A stretch of DNA of 64,000 nt, from contig NZ_CP084703.1 in assembly GCF_020519665.1 (NCBI RefSeq), positions 2,542,001 to 2,606,000 on the forward strand, in the 5' to 3' direction. The first letter of the stretch is position 1. Each line of letters opens with the position of its first letter. The DNA is from Bacillus shivajii (GTDB lineage Bacteria; Bacillota; Bacilli; Bacillales; Salisediminibacteriaceae). Below are positions 30,069 through 38,918 of this stretch, piece by piece. The notes beneath the pieces were generated by a model that saw nothing but the letters and a program-made list of their open reading frames with translations, was not told the origin of the DNA and made no database searches. A program made the position numbers and the translations under genes.

Positions 30069-31328
30069 TTAAAGGAAAAATTTATTGATATCGTTCCATG
30101 TTACAACTAGCATTAATAACATTAATAAGGCAAAACCAATAAAGTGGACTAGCCCTTCTTTTTGTGGGTCGATTGGTTTTCCTCTTACCGCTTCCAAGCC
30201 TATAAATAGAAGGCGTCCTCCATCTAATGCTGGAAGAGGGAGTAAATTTATAATCCCTAAGTTAACACTTAAAATAGCCGCCCATTGCATTAAAACAAGA
30301 ATCCCCATTGCAGCCATTTCACCAGTATAGCTGTAGATCCCTACTGGGCCCGCTAAATGATCTAAACTAAACTGACCTGTAACTAACATCCCTAGTGCTT
30401 CTATAATTAAAACCGTAAATTCATATGTTTGAGTAAAACCAAATGCAATAGCACCGAGAACACTCTTTTCTGTTGGAGGGTATATACCCACAACACCAAC
30501 TACTTGTTCCTCAGGTTCAACCCGTTCTTGCGGTGTCATTGACACTTGGAAGGTTTGCTCTTCTCTTTGTACTTCAAACTGTAACGGTTCGTTTGGGTTC
30601 GCTTGAATAATCGTCGTCATTTCTTCCCAAGTTTCTACTGATTCACCTTCGATGGATAAAATTCGATCTCCACTTTCAAGACCAGCTTGAATCGCAACAC
30701 CATCATCTGTTACATCACCGACAACTGCTTCATCGACTGGCATTCCAGCTATCAATGCATATGCCATTAAAATGACAGCCGCTAAAACAAAGTTCATTAA
30801 CGGCCCTGCAAAAATCGCCATTGCTCGCTGTGCAATTGTTTTTGAACCGAATTGACGATCAATCGGCGCAATTTGAGTCGCCTGCTCATCATAAATGTAC
30901 TCAGCTTTTTCATCAATTTCAAAAGTCACTAAACCTTCTGCTTCATCAATATACCCTTGAACAAAAAGGTCTTTTTCCAAGTCTATCTTTTCTACCGAAA
31001 TAACCTTGCAATCAGGGTGCTTCGATTTATTATTGATAATGATTTTTTTAACTTTATTTGCGTTATTAAACAACAACCCGACTTCATACCCCGGTTTAAT
31101 TTGAATCATTTCGGGGTCTTCCCCAGCCATTCTTACAAATCCTCCTAAAGGAAGAAGACGAATCGTATAAGTTGTTTCATTCCTTTTAAAGGCAAAGACT
31201 TTTGGACCGAATCCTATTGCAAATTCTCTACAAAGGATCCCTGCTCTTTTCGCAAACATAAGGTGGCCTAACTCATGTATAAACACAAGCAAACCAAATA
31301 TTATGATGATTGAAATCAACGTATTCAT
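30069..31328 (-). CDS. rseP: Site-2 protease RseP (RasP)
   Basis: A 419-residue membrane zinc protease for regulated intramembrane proteolysis; in B. subtilis it cleaves anti-sigma factors such as RsiW and the division protein FtsL. The active site HELGH is in the first membrane helix ([15 protein letters not shown]). A single PDZ domain follows ([19 protein letters not shown]), and the second catalytic motif is [13 protein letters not shown]. Multi-pass topology is visible. It follows dxr after 13 bases. Confidence 0.94.
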   Translation of the reverse strand: MNTLISIIIIFGLLVFIHELGHLMFAKRAGILCREFAIGFGPKVFAFKRNETTYTIRLLPLGGFVRMAGEDPEMIQIKPGYEVGLLFNNANKVKKIIINNKSKHPDCKVISVEKIDLEKDLFVQGYIDEAEGLVTFEIDEKAEYIYDEQATQIAPIDRQFGSKTIAQRAMAIFAGPLMNFVLAAVILMAYALIAGMPVDEAVVGDVTDDGVAIQAGLESGDRILSIEGESVETWEEMTTIIQANPNEPLQFEVQREEQTFQVSMTPQERVEPEEQVVGVVGIYPPTEKSVLGAIAFGFTQTYEFTVLIIEALGMLVTGQFSLDHLAGPVGIYSYTGEMAAMGILVLMQWAAILSVNLGIINLLPLPALDGGRLLFIGLEAVRGKPIDPQKEGLVHFIGFALLMLLMLVVTWNDINKFFL

Positions 31329-31341
31329 GGCTTCACACCCT

Positions 31342-32490
31342 CTAATTCATATAAGTTTTTACTATTTGGCGAACTTCATGATCAACCGAAATGATTTCTT
31401 CGAGTGTTGGGTCAGTAATTTGGGTATGATCGTTTAAGGCACGTTCAACAATTTCTTCAATTTGAAGGAACGAAATTTGATTTTTTAAAAATGCCTCAAC
31501 AGCCACTTCATTAGCTGCATTTAATACAGTTGGCATTGTCCCCTCTGCTTTTCCTGCATCATACGCTAACTGCAAGCACCGAAACCTCTCAAAGTCAGGT
31601 TTTTCAAAGTGAAGTGAGCCAATTTCCCATAAGTTTAACGCTTTTCCACCTTGTAAATCAAGACGAGAAGGCTTGGATAAAGCGTACTGTATTGGTACTT
31701 TCATATCTGGAGTACCTAAATGGGCTAGTACACTACCATCAATATATTCAACCATCGAATGAATGATACTTTCTTTATGTAGAATGACATCAATTTTTTC
31801 ATATGGCATGTCAAATAGCCACTTAGCTTCAATCACTTCTAAACCTTTATTCATCATAGTCGCTGAATCAATTGTGATTTTTGCCCCCATTGACCAATTT
31901 GGGTGATTTAACGCATCTTTAACTGTCACACCATTTAATTGTTCTCGGGATTTGTCACGAAAGCTTCCGCCCGATGCGGTTAAAATAAGTTTTTTTACTT
32001 CTTTTGGGGCATTCCCTTTAAGACATTGATATATAGCCGAATGCTCACTATCAACAGGAATTAACTCGATACCGTGTTGTTGTGCTTTTCTAGTAACTAG
32101 GTGTCCTGCTGTTACTAAAGTTTCTTTATTAGCAATTGCTATTTTTTTCTTACTCTCTATCGCAGCTAAAGTAGGCTCTAAACCAATACTCCCCATAACT
32201 GCATTTACGACAACTTCAGTATCACATTCCGCAGCAACTTTAACTAAGCCTTCTTTTCCATAAAACACATCAATATGAGAAGGTAAATATTGTTTTAATT
32301 CGTCTTTGACTTCTTTTGTTTTCACACTTACAATAGCAGGTTCAAATTCCCTAATTTGTTCAAGACCTGCTTTAACATTTGTTCCGAAACTCATCGCCTC
32401 AAGCTTAAACTTATCTGGGTGAGAACGGATAATTTCTAACGTTTGGGTACCAATAGAACCGGTTGACCCTAATAAGCTAATTTTTTTCAT
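31342..32490 (-). CDS. dxr: 1-deoxy-D-xylulose-5-phosphate reductoisomerase
   Basis: A 382-residue NADPH enzyme that makes MEP, the committed step of isoprenoid synthesis. The nucleotide fold is [20 protein letters not shown]; the metal/substrate site includes [13 protein letters not shown] and TASGGSFRD. The start at MKKISLLG is supported by GAGGAG seven bases upstream; nine extra residues in the longer frame lack support. Neighbours uppS and cdsA use isoprenoid and phospholipid precursors. Confidence 0.95.
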   Translation of the reverse strand: MKKISLLGSTGSIGTQTLEIIRSHPDKFKLEAMSFGTNVKAGLEQIREFEPAIVSVKTKEVKDELKQYLPSHIDVFYGKEGLVKVAAECDTEVVVNAVMGSIGLEPTLAAIESKKKIAIANKETLVTAGHLVTRKAQQHGIELIPVDSEHSAIYQCLKGNAPKEVKKLILTASGGSFRDKSREQLNGVTVKDALNHPNWSMGAKITIDSATMMNKGLEVIEAKWLFDMPYEKIDVILHKESIIHSMVEYIDGSVLAHLGTPDMKVPIQYALSKPSRLDLQGGKALNLWEIGSLHFEKPDFERFRCLQLAYDAGKAEGTMPTVLNAANEVAVEAFLKNQISFLQIEEIVERALNDHTQITDPTLEEIISVDHEVRQIVKTYMN

Positions 32491-32570
32491 CCGGAAACTC
32501 CTCTTTGTCACGACCAATATTTTAGAGAAAATGAAATAGCGAGTGCAAAACTTCTAGTCTTGTTTGTTTA

Positions 32571-33362
32571 TTAAATAAGCGAAAGTAAATATAAAATAGG
32601 TAAAACAAACAACAAACTGTCAAACCTGTCCAATATACCGCCATGTCCTGGTAAAACTTGCCCCGAATCTTTAACAGAGTAATGCCTCTTTAACGCTGAT
32701 TCAACAAGATCACCCATTTGTCCTGCAATTGATACGACAAGAACGAAGACAAAAGTCATATACCATTGGTTAAATAATGGCATGACTAAAACATAAATAC
32801 TTCCGACAATAAAAGCTAACGCAATTCCACCGAGCGCTCCCTCGACCGTTTTTTTCGGGCTAATTTCAGGCCAAAGCTTTCGTCTGCCTAAACTTCTTCC
32901 CGTAAAATAAGCACCAGAATCAGTAGCCCATACTAATATGATGATAAAGAATAAAAGAGCGAGGCCGTCTTCTAAAAACCTAGTATAAATAAAGAAGTGA
33001 AAGCCTAAACCTATATAGACTGAAGCTAAAATTGTAAAACCAGCTTCATCAAAGCTGAATGCATTTTTCGTAATAACCGTAAAAGACAGCAACACAAAAA
33101 TTAATAAAAGGAATAGTTCAAGTTTCGTAACATGTAGCCAATCAAACGAAACGTACATTTCTGGTACGAGTAAAAGCCACATTAATATGTAACTAAATAT
33201 CCCTCTAAAAGAGAATGGGGAGATTTGTTTCATTTTTAGTAATTCTCCCATTGCAATCGTAGCTAGTGCAAGCATTAACAAAGTAAAGGGGAGGTCACCT
33301 ATGATGACAAGTCCTATAAACCCAGCACCTGCTATCACACCTGTTATAATTCTTTGTTTCAT
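32571..33362 (-). CDS. cdsA: Phosphatidate cytidylyltransferase
   Basis: A 263-residue polytopic membrane enzyme that makes CDP-diacylglycerol for phospholipid synthesis. Repeated hydrophobic segments span the protein. The family signature is near the C-terminus (SALKRHYSVKDSG, then LPGHGGILDRFDSL with conserved aspartates). GGAGGG precedes the ATG; uppS ends 14 bases upstream. Confidence 0.94.
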   Translation of the reverse strand: MKQRIITGVIAGAGFIGLVIIGDLPFTLLMLALATIAMGELLKMKQISPFSFRGIFSYILMWLLLVPEMYVSFDWLHVTKLELFLLLIFVLLSFTVITKNAFSFDEAGFTILASVYIGLGFHFFIYTRFLEDGLALLFFIIILVWATDSGAYFTGRSLGRRKLWPEISPKKTVEGALGGIALAFIVGSIYVLVMPLFNQWYMTFVFVLVVSIAGQMGDLVESALKRHYSVKDSGQVLPGHGGILDRFDSLLFVLPILYLLSLI

Positions 33363-33376
33363 TTCCCTCCACCTTT

Positions 33377-34147
33377 CTATACGCCACCATACCTTCTAGT
33401 ACGTTTCTGATATACATGTATCGCCTCAAGCAAATGATCCTCAGTGAAGTCTGGCCATAAAACATCAGTAAACCAAAATTCTGAATAGGCTAATTGCCAT
33501 AACATAAAATTACTAAGGCGAATTTCTCCACTTGTTCGTATTAGTAAATCTGGGTCTGATAAATTACCTGTCATCAGATGGTTTGAAAGCATCTCTTCTG
33601 TAATATCATCAATTGAAATATTGGTATCTTCTATTTCTTTATACACTTTTTTTACTGCTTCAATAATTTCATGCCTACTGCCGTAGTTTAATGCGAAGTT
33701 TAACGTCAAACCATCATTATTCTTCGTTGATTCTACTGCACGATTAACAGCTTTTATCGTATGATTTGGTAAATCTTCTTTAGATCCTGTTAAGCGAACG
33801 ACGACATTTTCTTCTACTAATTTTGGAAGCTCAACATTCAAAAAACGTTCAGGCAACCTCATCAAAAAATCGACTTCACTTTTTGGGCGTTTCCAATTTT
33901 CCGTAGAAAAGGCATACAATGTTAAGGTTTGAATGCCTAGTTTATTCGCTTGGCGAACAATCTTTCGGATGACATTCATCCCTTCCCTATGTCCTGCAAC
34001 TCTTGGTAACCCTCGTTTTTTAGCCCACCTGCCATTGCCATCCATGATGATAGCAATATGCTTTGGTAAATTTTCTTTTTCATATGAAATCGAGGTCTCC
34101 ATATTCACAACGTTTTTTGTCTTACGACCTGTAAGTTTTCTTAACAT
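33377..34147 (-). CDS. uppS: Undecaprenyl diphosphate synthase
   Basis: A 256-residue cis-prenyltransferase that makes the C55 lipid carrier for peptidoglycan and teichoic acids. The catalytic aspartate is in IIMDGNGRWAKKRGLP; TLYAFSTENWKRP and DLLIRTSGEIRLSNF are further signatures. GGGGG lies eight bases before the ATG. It is the first gene of the uppS-cdsA-dxr-rseP group, downstream of the frr terminator. Confidence 0.95.
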   Translation of the reverse strand: MLRKLTGRKTKNVVNMETSISYEKENLPKHIAIIMDGNGRWAKKRGLPRVAGHREGMNVIRKIVRQANKLGIQTLTLYAFSTENWKRPKSEVDFLMRLPERFLNVELPKLVEENVVVRLTGSKEDLPNHTIKAVNRAVESTKNNDGLTLNFALNYGSRHEIIEAVKKVYKEIEDTNISIDDITEEMLSNHLMTGNLSDPDLLIRTSGEIRLSNFMLWQLAYSEFWFTDVLWPDFTEDHLLEAIHVYQKRTRRYGGV

Positions 34148-34197
34148 TTATTAATCCCCCAAAATGCTTAAATGTCCAACGCAAACAGGACATTACA

Positions 34198-34226
34198 TAT
34201 GTATAAATGAGTTCTACTGATGTAAA
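34198..34226 (-). promoter_or_regulatory. Possible promoter of uppS
   Basis: On the minus strand TTTACA (34221-34226) and TACATA (34198-34203) are 17 bases apart, about 50 bases before the uppS start. A 9-bp inverted repeat CATCATACA/TGTATGATG lies just upstream at 34259-34298. Confidence 0.4.
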
Positions 34227-34324
34227 GGTTGTTCTTTCGTATTTTTTACCATCTTAACCATCATACACTCTTTTTAACATGATTACATCTGTATGATGTT
34301 CATTACTTCTTAAAAGTGTAAAAA

Positions 34325-34344
34325 ACCCCCTTACATGAGAGGGT
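34325..34344 (-). terminator. Terminator of frr
   Basis: On the minus strand ACCCTC pairs with GGGGGT (one G-T pair) around an eight-base loop and is followed by TTTTT. Confidence 0.75.
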
Positions 34345-34375
34345 CTTTTACTACTATATTTTACATTTTTTTTCG

Positions 34376-34933
34376 TTATACTTCCATGATTTCTTCTTCT
34401 TTTGCTTTTGAAATTTCGTCAATTTGACTAATCACTTTATCAGTAAGCTTCTGAACATCATCTTGTCCACGACGTAAGTCATCTTCAGTTATTTCTCCGT
34501 CTTTTTGAATTTTTTTCAATTCATCGTTTGCATCTCTACGAATGTTTCGAACAGCGACCTTCGCATCTTCAGAATAACGCCCTACTAACTTAGTCAGCTC
34601 CTTACGACGATCTTCTGTAAGAGCAGGAATTTGAATGCGGATAATATTCCCATCACTTGATGGTGATAATCCTAAATCAGCCTTTTGAATAGCTCTTTCA
34701 ATATCTGAAACAGATGATTTATCGAACGGTTGGATTGTAAGCATCCTTGCTTCTGGTACAGAGATTGTTGCTAATTGATTTAAAGGCGTCATCATCCCAT
34801 AGTATTCTACTTGAACTTTATCAAGGATTGATGGGTTTGCGCGTCCAGCACGAACTGTTGCTAATTCATTTCGAAATGAATCTACAGACTTTTCCATCTT
34901 TTGCTCAGATTGCTTTAAAATTTCATTCGTCAT
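34376..34933 (-). CDS. frr: Ribosome recycling factor
   Basis: A 185-residue factor that splits post-termination ribosomes with EF-G. It contains [19 protein letters not shown] and a C-terminal helix rich in charged residues ([17 protein letters not shown]). Length is standard. The ATG overlaps the pyrH stop by one base (TAATG), with GGGGGAAAG upstream. Confidence 0.96.
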   Translation of the reverse strand: MTNEILKQSEQKMEKSVDSFRNELATVRAGRANPSILDKVQVEYYGMMTPLNQLATISVPEARMLTIQPFDKSSVSDIERAIQKADLGLSPSSDGNIIRIQIPALTEDRRKELTKLVGRYSEDAKVAVRNIRRDANDELKKIQKDGEITEDDLRRGQDDVQKLTDKVISQIDEISKAKEEEIMEV

Positions 34934-35658
34934 TATTCTTTCCCCCTAATAATTGTTCCAATTTCTTCACCTTCGACAGCACGCTTTATATTTCCTTCTT
35001 CTGTAATAGAAAATACAATTAATGGGATATCATTATCCATACATAAAGAGGATGCAGTTGAATCCATAACAGCAAGTCCTTCTTTTAATAAATCTAAGTA
35101 AGTTAATGTTTCATATTTTTTCGCTGTTGTGTCAACAGATGGATCAGCACTATATACACCATCAACTTTGTTCTTAGCCATAAGAATAACATCTGCTTCA
35201 ATTTCTGCTGCTCTTAATGCTGCTGTGGTGTCAGTCGAGAAGTACGGGTTACCAGTACCTGCTGCAAAAATAACAACTCGTTTTTTCTCCAAGTGTCGTA
35301 TAGCTTTTCTTCTTATGTAAGGCTCTGCTACTTGTCTCATTTCGATAGAAGTTTGTACACGTGTTTGTACGCCTATATTCTCAAGGCTGTCTTGGAGAGC
35401 TAAAGAATTCATAACTGTTGCTAACATTCCCATATAGTCTGCAGTTGCACGGTCCATACCTTTAGCACTACCTGCCATTCCACGCCAAATATTGCCTCCA
35501 CCAACGATGATTGCTACTTCAACATCAAGGTCAATAATTTCACTAATTTGTTTAGCTATTGATTGGATGACAGAAGGGTCAATACCATACCCTTGATCAC
35601 CGGCTAGAGCTTCACCGCTTAATTTTAAAACAATACGATTGTATTTAGGCTTTTCCAT
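34933..35658 (-). CDS. pyrH: UMP kinase
   Basis: A 241-residue amino-acid-kinase-fold enzyme that phosphorylates UMP to UDP. Motifs: [24 protein letters not shown] and the C-terminal [11 protein letters not shown]. The start MEKPKYNR is chosen with GGAGGG about five bases upstream; a TTG four codons earlier overlaps that site. It is coupled to frr. Confidence 0.96.
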   Translation of the reverse strand: MEKPKYNRIVLKLSGEALAGDQGYGIDPSVIQSIAKQISEIIDLDVEVAIIVGGGNIWRGMAGSAKGMDRATADYMGMLATVMNSLALQDSLENIGVQTRVQTSIEMRQVAEPYIRRKAIRHLEKKRVVIFAAGTGNPYFSTDTTAALRAAEIEADVILMAKNKVDGVYSADPSVDTTAKKYETLTYLDLLKEGLAVMDSTASSLCMDNDIPLIVFSITEEGNIKRAVEGEEIGTIIRGKE

Positions 35659-35753
35659 AATACCCTCCAATACGATCCATTACTAATATGAATTTCGTGA
35701 TGATTTTTCTAAAATAGATAAAAAAAACTAATTTTTTATATTATTCTTTGGAA

Positions 35754-35777
35754 AAAGGGACACGCAGGTGTCCCTTT
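35754..35777 (-). terminator. Terminator of tsf
   Basis: AAAGGGACAC and GTGTCCCTTT form a perfect 10-bp stem with a four-base loop, followed by TT and the T tract overlapping the stem end. Confidence 0.88.
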
Positions 35778-35785
35778 CAATACAA

Positions 35786-36667
35786 TTACTTTTTAACTTG
35801 AGACATAACTTCTTCAGCAAAGTTATCTTCACGTTTTTCCATACCTTCTCCAACTTCGTAGCGGTAGAAAGTCTTCACTTTTGCATTCTTAGATGCAACG
35901 AATTTACCTACTTTTTGATCTCCATCTTTTACGAATGGTTGATCATTTAAGCAGATCTCTTCAAAGTATTTACTTAGGCGACCTTCAACCATCTTGTCAA
36001 CGATGTTCTCTGGCTTCCCTTCGTTCATCGCTTGTTGCTTTAATACTTCACGCTCGCGGTTTACTTCTTCTTCAGATACTTCGTCACGGCTAACGTATTT
36101 AGGGTTAATTGCAGCAACGTGCATTGCAACGTCTTTTGCAACTTCTTCATCAGTCGTACCTTCTAATACAGATAGTACACCAATACGTCCTCCCATGTGG
36201 ATGTAAGAACCAAATGCTTCATTGTCTCCACGCTCAACGATTTCAAAGCGACGAAGTGAGATTTTCTCACCAATTTTTGCAATTTGATTGTTGATGTAGT
36301 TCTCTAAAGTTCCTTCAGCATCATAATCTAAAGCTAAAGCATCTTCTACTGACGCTGGAGTTTTTTCTAATAGGAAGCTCGCCACTTGGTCAACAAGGTT
36401 AACGAAATTTTCGTTTTTAGCAACGAAGTCAGTCTCTGCGTTAATTTCAACAAGTACTGCTTTGTTACCTTCTGTTTTGATATGAGCTAAACCTTCCGCA
36501 GCTACACGGTCAGCTTTTTTCGCAGCTTTTGCAATTCCTTTTTCTCTTAAGAAATCTACTGCTTTTTCCATATCACCATCAGTTTCTGTTAATGCTTTTT
36601 TGCAGTCCATCATACCCGCACCAGTTTGCTCACGCAATTCTTTTACCATTTTTGCTGAAATTGCCAT
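35786..36667 (-). CDS. tsf: Elongation factor Ts
   Basis: A 293-residue nucleotide-exchange factor for EF-Tu. It has an N-terminal UBA-like helix bundle ([20 protein letters not shown]) and the TDFVAKN signature that contacts EF-Tu. The start [10 protein letters not shown] is chosen because the longer frame adds 27 non-conserved residues. It follows rpsB across a hairpin, the universal rpsB-tsf pairing. Confidence 0.97.
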   Translation of the reverse strand: MAISAKMVKELREQTGAGMMDCKKALTETDGDMEKAVDFLREKGIAKAAKKADRVAAEGLAHIKTEGNKAVLVEINAETDFVAKNENFVNLVDQVASFLLEKTPASVEDALALDYDAEGTLENYINNQIAKIGEKISLRRFEIVERGDNEAFGSYIHMGGRIGVLSVLEGTTDEEVAKDVAMHVAAINPKYVSRDEVSEEEVNREREVLKQQAMNEGKPENIVDKMVEGRLSKYFEEICLNDQPFVKDGDQKVGKFVASKNAKVKTFYRYEVGEGMEKREDNFAEEVMSQVKK

Positions 36668-36784
36668 TATGAACTCCTCCTTAGAGTTAAAGTTTATTAT
36701 GTCTTTTTTGTAAGGAAATTTCATACCCCTATGTATGAGTATGATCAATCGATAAAGGAATCAATCAATCTGTTTTGTTTTAAA

Positions 36785-36819
36785 AAGGGTGATAAAGGGT
36801 CAAGCCCTCTATCACCCTT
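36785..36819 (-). terminator. Attenuator-like hairpin between rpsB and tsf
   Basis: On the minus strand AAGGGTGATAGAGGG pairs with CCCTTTATCACCCTT (one internal mismatch) and is followed by TTTA. Such partial terminators between rpsB and tsf are common and would lower tsf transcription relative to rpsB. Confidence 0.65.
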
Positions 36820-36831
36820 GTGGCGGCTTTA

Positions 36832-37530
36832 TTAAGCCGTAGTCTCTTCACCTTGGTTTGCTTCAATGATAGCATCTGCCATTTTCGCTGTTAATAAACG
36901 AACAGCACGGATTGCATCATCGTTACCTGGGATGACGTAATCTACTTCATCCGGGTCACAGTTTGTATCAACAATCGAAACGATTGGGATATTTAACTTA
37001 TGAGCTTCAGCAACCGCAATGCGCTCTTTACGTGGATCGATGATAAATAAAGCATCTGGAAGCTTATCCATCTCTTTAATTCCACCTAAGAACTTCTTAA
37101 GACGGTCCATTTCTTTTTTAAGAAGTACAACTTCTTTTTTCGGAAGAACATCAAATGTTCCATCTTCTTCCATTGTTTCAATTTCGATTAAACGACCAAT
37201 ACGCTTACGGATCGTATCGAAGTTTGTTAACGTACCACCTAACCAACGTTGGTTAATGTAGTACATGCCGCAACGCTCTGCTTCTTCTTTAACTGCGTCT
37301 TGAGCTTGCTTTTTCGTACCTACGAACAAGATTGTTCCACCTTGTGCTCCTAGGTCACGAACAAAGTTGAAAGCTTCGTCAACTTTCTTGACCGTTTTTT
37401 GTAGGTCAATAATGTAAATACCGTTTCTTTCTGTGAAGATGTAGCGATCCATCTTAGGGTTCCAACGACGTGTTTGATGTCCGAAATGTACCCCTGCTTC
37501 TAATAGTTGTTTCATGGAAATCACTGCCAC
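36832..37530 (-). CDS. rpsB: 30S ribosomal protein S2
   Basis: A 232-residue small-subunit protein. It contains [31 protein letters not shown] and [17 protein letters not shown]. The start is taken as the GTG that reads [10 protein letters not shown], eight bases after AGGAGG and matching the family start; the earlier in-frame GTG lies inside that ribosome site. It has its own promoter, although it follows the fla/che genes. Confidence 0.96.
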   Translation of the reverse strand: MAVISMKQLLEAGVHFGHQTRRWNPKMDRYIFTERNGIYIIDLQKTVKKVDEAFNFVRDLGAQGGTILFVGTKKQAQDAVKEEAERCGMYYINQRWLGGTLTNFDTIRKRIGRLIEIETMEEDGTFDVLPKKEVVLLKKEMDRLKKFLGGIKEMDKLPDALFIIDPRKERIAVAEAHKLNIPIVSIVDTNCDPDEVDYVIPGNDDAIRAVRLLTAKMADAIIEANQGEETTA

Positions 37531-37646
37531 TTCACTCACCTCCTCTTGGTTTTTTTACCTCCGTCTGCATCCTCTTTAAGTAAAACTGCAATGTTTGCAG
37601 CACCATTACTTAAATCAGCAAACGTGTGTGATTAACACCGAGAAAT

Positions 37647-37675
37647 AATATACCATATTGTTCTAACAAAGACAA
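37647..37675 (-). promoter_or_regulatory. Sigma-A promoter of rpsB
   Basis: On the minus strand TTGTCT (37670-37675) and TATATT (37647-37652) are 17 bases apart, with TGG before the -10 (extended -10). It lies just past the swrB stop codon and gives a leader of roughly 105 bases that may hold an S2-responsive structure (not confirmed). Confidence 0.7.
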
Positions 37676-37689
37676 GTACATCATAATAA

Positions 37690-38238
37690 TTATTTATTAA
37701 ACTTTAATAAAAGCTCAACTTCCCCTGCGCCCATTTTTAATTGTTTAGCAATATCTTGTACTTCATAGCCTTTTTCAGACAACGCCAATACCTTTGAAGC
37801 TGTAGAAGGTTCAACATATGTATCAGTTTCTTCAACTGGAGCTGGGGGTACATAGGATGAATAATCACTGTCTTGTTTGTCTTCTTCTAGTGCCGCGTCA
37901 TGCTCATTAAAACGATTTGTGTTGGATGGCTCTTTGATTGACGTCTGTTGAGGTTTTTGGTTATGGTTCGGGCTTTTTGTAGGTTCCTCTTTTTGAGCAT
38001 TTTCTTCAGTTCGAACTGATGTTTGTACAGGCTTCATGTTCATTTTATTTATTTGCCTTGCTAAACGTTCATTATTTTCTTTCATTTCCGTTGTATAAGC
38101 AATTAATAAATCTTCTATTTCCTTTGAGGATTTAGAATGATCTATTGGTTGTTGATGCTTTTGTTTTTGATGGAGAATAACAATAAAATAAAAACTAATA
38201 AAATGTAAAATAAAACTAATGATTAACAAATAGACCAT
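37690..38238 (-). CDS. swrB: SwrB/YlxL-like membrane protein
   Basis: A 182-residue protein with one N-terminal membrane helix (VYLLIISFILHFISFYFIVI), a short coiled stretch and a long charged, low-complexity middle. A C-terminal helix-turn-helix-like segment reads SEKGYEVQDIAKQLKMGAGEVELLL. This layout and the place between sigD and rpsB match B. subtilis SwrB (YlxL), which promotes flagellar type III export activation and swarming. Overall identity to SwrB appears limited to the ends. AAAGGAG lies ten bases upstream. Confidence 0.72.
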   Translation of the reverse strand: MVYLLIISFILHFISFYFIVILHQKQKHQQPIDHSKSSKEIEDLLIAYTTEMKENNERLARQINKMNMKPVQTSVRTEENAQKEEPTKSPNHNQKPQQTSIKEPSNTNRFNEHDAALEEDKQDSDYSSYVPPAPVEETDTYVEPSTASKVLALSEKGYEVQDIAKQLKMGAGEVELLLKFNK

Positions 38239-38253
38239 GAATTTTTTTCTCCT

Positions 38254-38574
38254 TTACCATGATGCATCAAAATTCTTTCCCTTGTATGGATGGATGTCTT
38301 GTTCTTTTTCCTCTTCAGTCCATTTCCCCTCACTAGGCTCATATTGATGCCCACGCTTTCCTTCACGGCCTTCCTCATCATTATTTAAATTCTTATCTTC
38401 AGACGGGTTAGACTCTGTGACAGCTTTCTGTTTTTTTATTTCTTCTTCTTTTTGCGCTTTTGAGATATGTTCTTGTGCAACTTGACTACGATTTTGCAAT
38501 TGCTCTTGAATTTTCCCGGCAGTTTGTGTTCTTGGCAATGCTACTTGCAGTCCAAGTGACTTAACTCCTCCCAT
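38254..38574 (-). CDS. Unnamed 106-residue protein upstream of swrB
   Basis: A soluble, highly charged protein with no membrane segment. The N-terminus (MGGVKSLGLQVALPRTQTAG) looks ordered. The remainder is Lys/Glu/Gln-rich and probably helical, then disordered, ending KGKNFDASW. GAGGA lies upstream of the ATG, and its stop sits at the swrB ribosome site, so the pair is co-expressed. I do not recognise a family; B. subtilis has no counterpart between sigD and swrB that I recall. A link to flagellar export is suggested only by position. Confidence 0.65.
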   Translation of the reverse strand: MGGVKSLGLQVALPRTQTAGKIQEQLQNRSQVAQEHISKAQKEEEIKKQKAVTESNPSEDKNLNNDEEGREGKRGHQYEPSEGKWTEEEKEQDIHPYKGKNFDASW

Positions 38575-38606
38575 AACCGGTCCTCCTCATTAAATCAATA
38601 TTTCAT

Positions 38607-38635
38607 TTATTAGCGCTGTTAATTAATATTATCAA
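38607..38635 (-). promoter_or_regulatory. Weak candidate promoter for the 106-residue gene and swrB
   Basis: On the minus strand TTGATA (38630-38635) is followed after 17 bases by TAATAA (38607-38612), about 30 bases before the start. The -35 is good, the -10 poor. Confidence 0.3.
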
Positions 38636-38714
38636 TAACGAGTCATGCACACCATGCCCTAGGATTGTCCACATAACATGTTAACTTTCGACTACCTTAA
38701 AAATTAATGCTTAA

Positions 38715-38838
38715 GTTTGACATCTTATGTGCTCGCTTTCCGTGGACACGGCCTCAACTTCCCAAAACTTACCATGTTCGTTTTGAGTGATTTTCGGCTC
38801 GCGCTGTTCCCACTGGAGTCTCGCACATGCTGTCAAAC
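38715..38838. repeat. ~124-bp element with inverted ends
   Basis: GTTTGACA..ATGTGC (38715-38732) and GCACATGCTGTCAAAC (38823-38838) are inverted with a two-base offset. The interior (GCTTTCCGTGGACACGGCCTCAACTTCC ... GTTCCCACTGGAGTCTCGC, given here in two parts with the middle omitted) is itself imperfectly palindromic. From memory, similar words recur in spacers of many Bacillus genomes. There is no coding frame; it lies in the 344-base gap between fapA and the 106-residue gene. Confidence 0.55.
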
Positions 38839-38918
38839 ATATCTCAAATAAAAAAAGGAAATTTTCATGCTACATGATGAGAAATCATTTTGCATTAGAC
38901 TAATCATAAAAGAAAGAA

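Noticed and set aside
29738-30088. Plus-strand frame with three 19-residue repeats
   Set aside because: The repeat arises because the 57-bp unit is a multiple of three. There is no ribosome site, it is antisense to the surrounding genes, runs through other palindromes, and resembles no protein I know.
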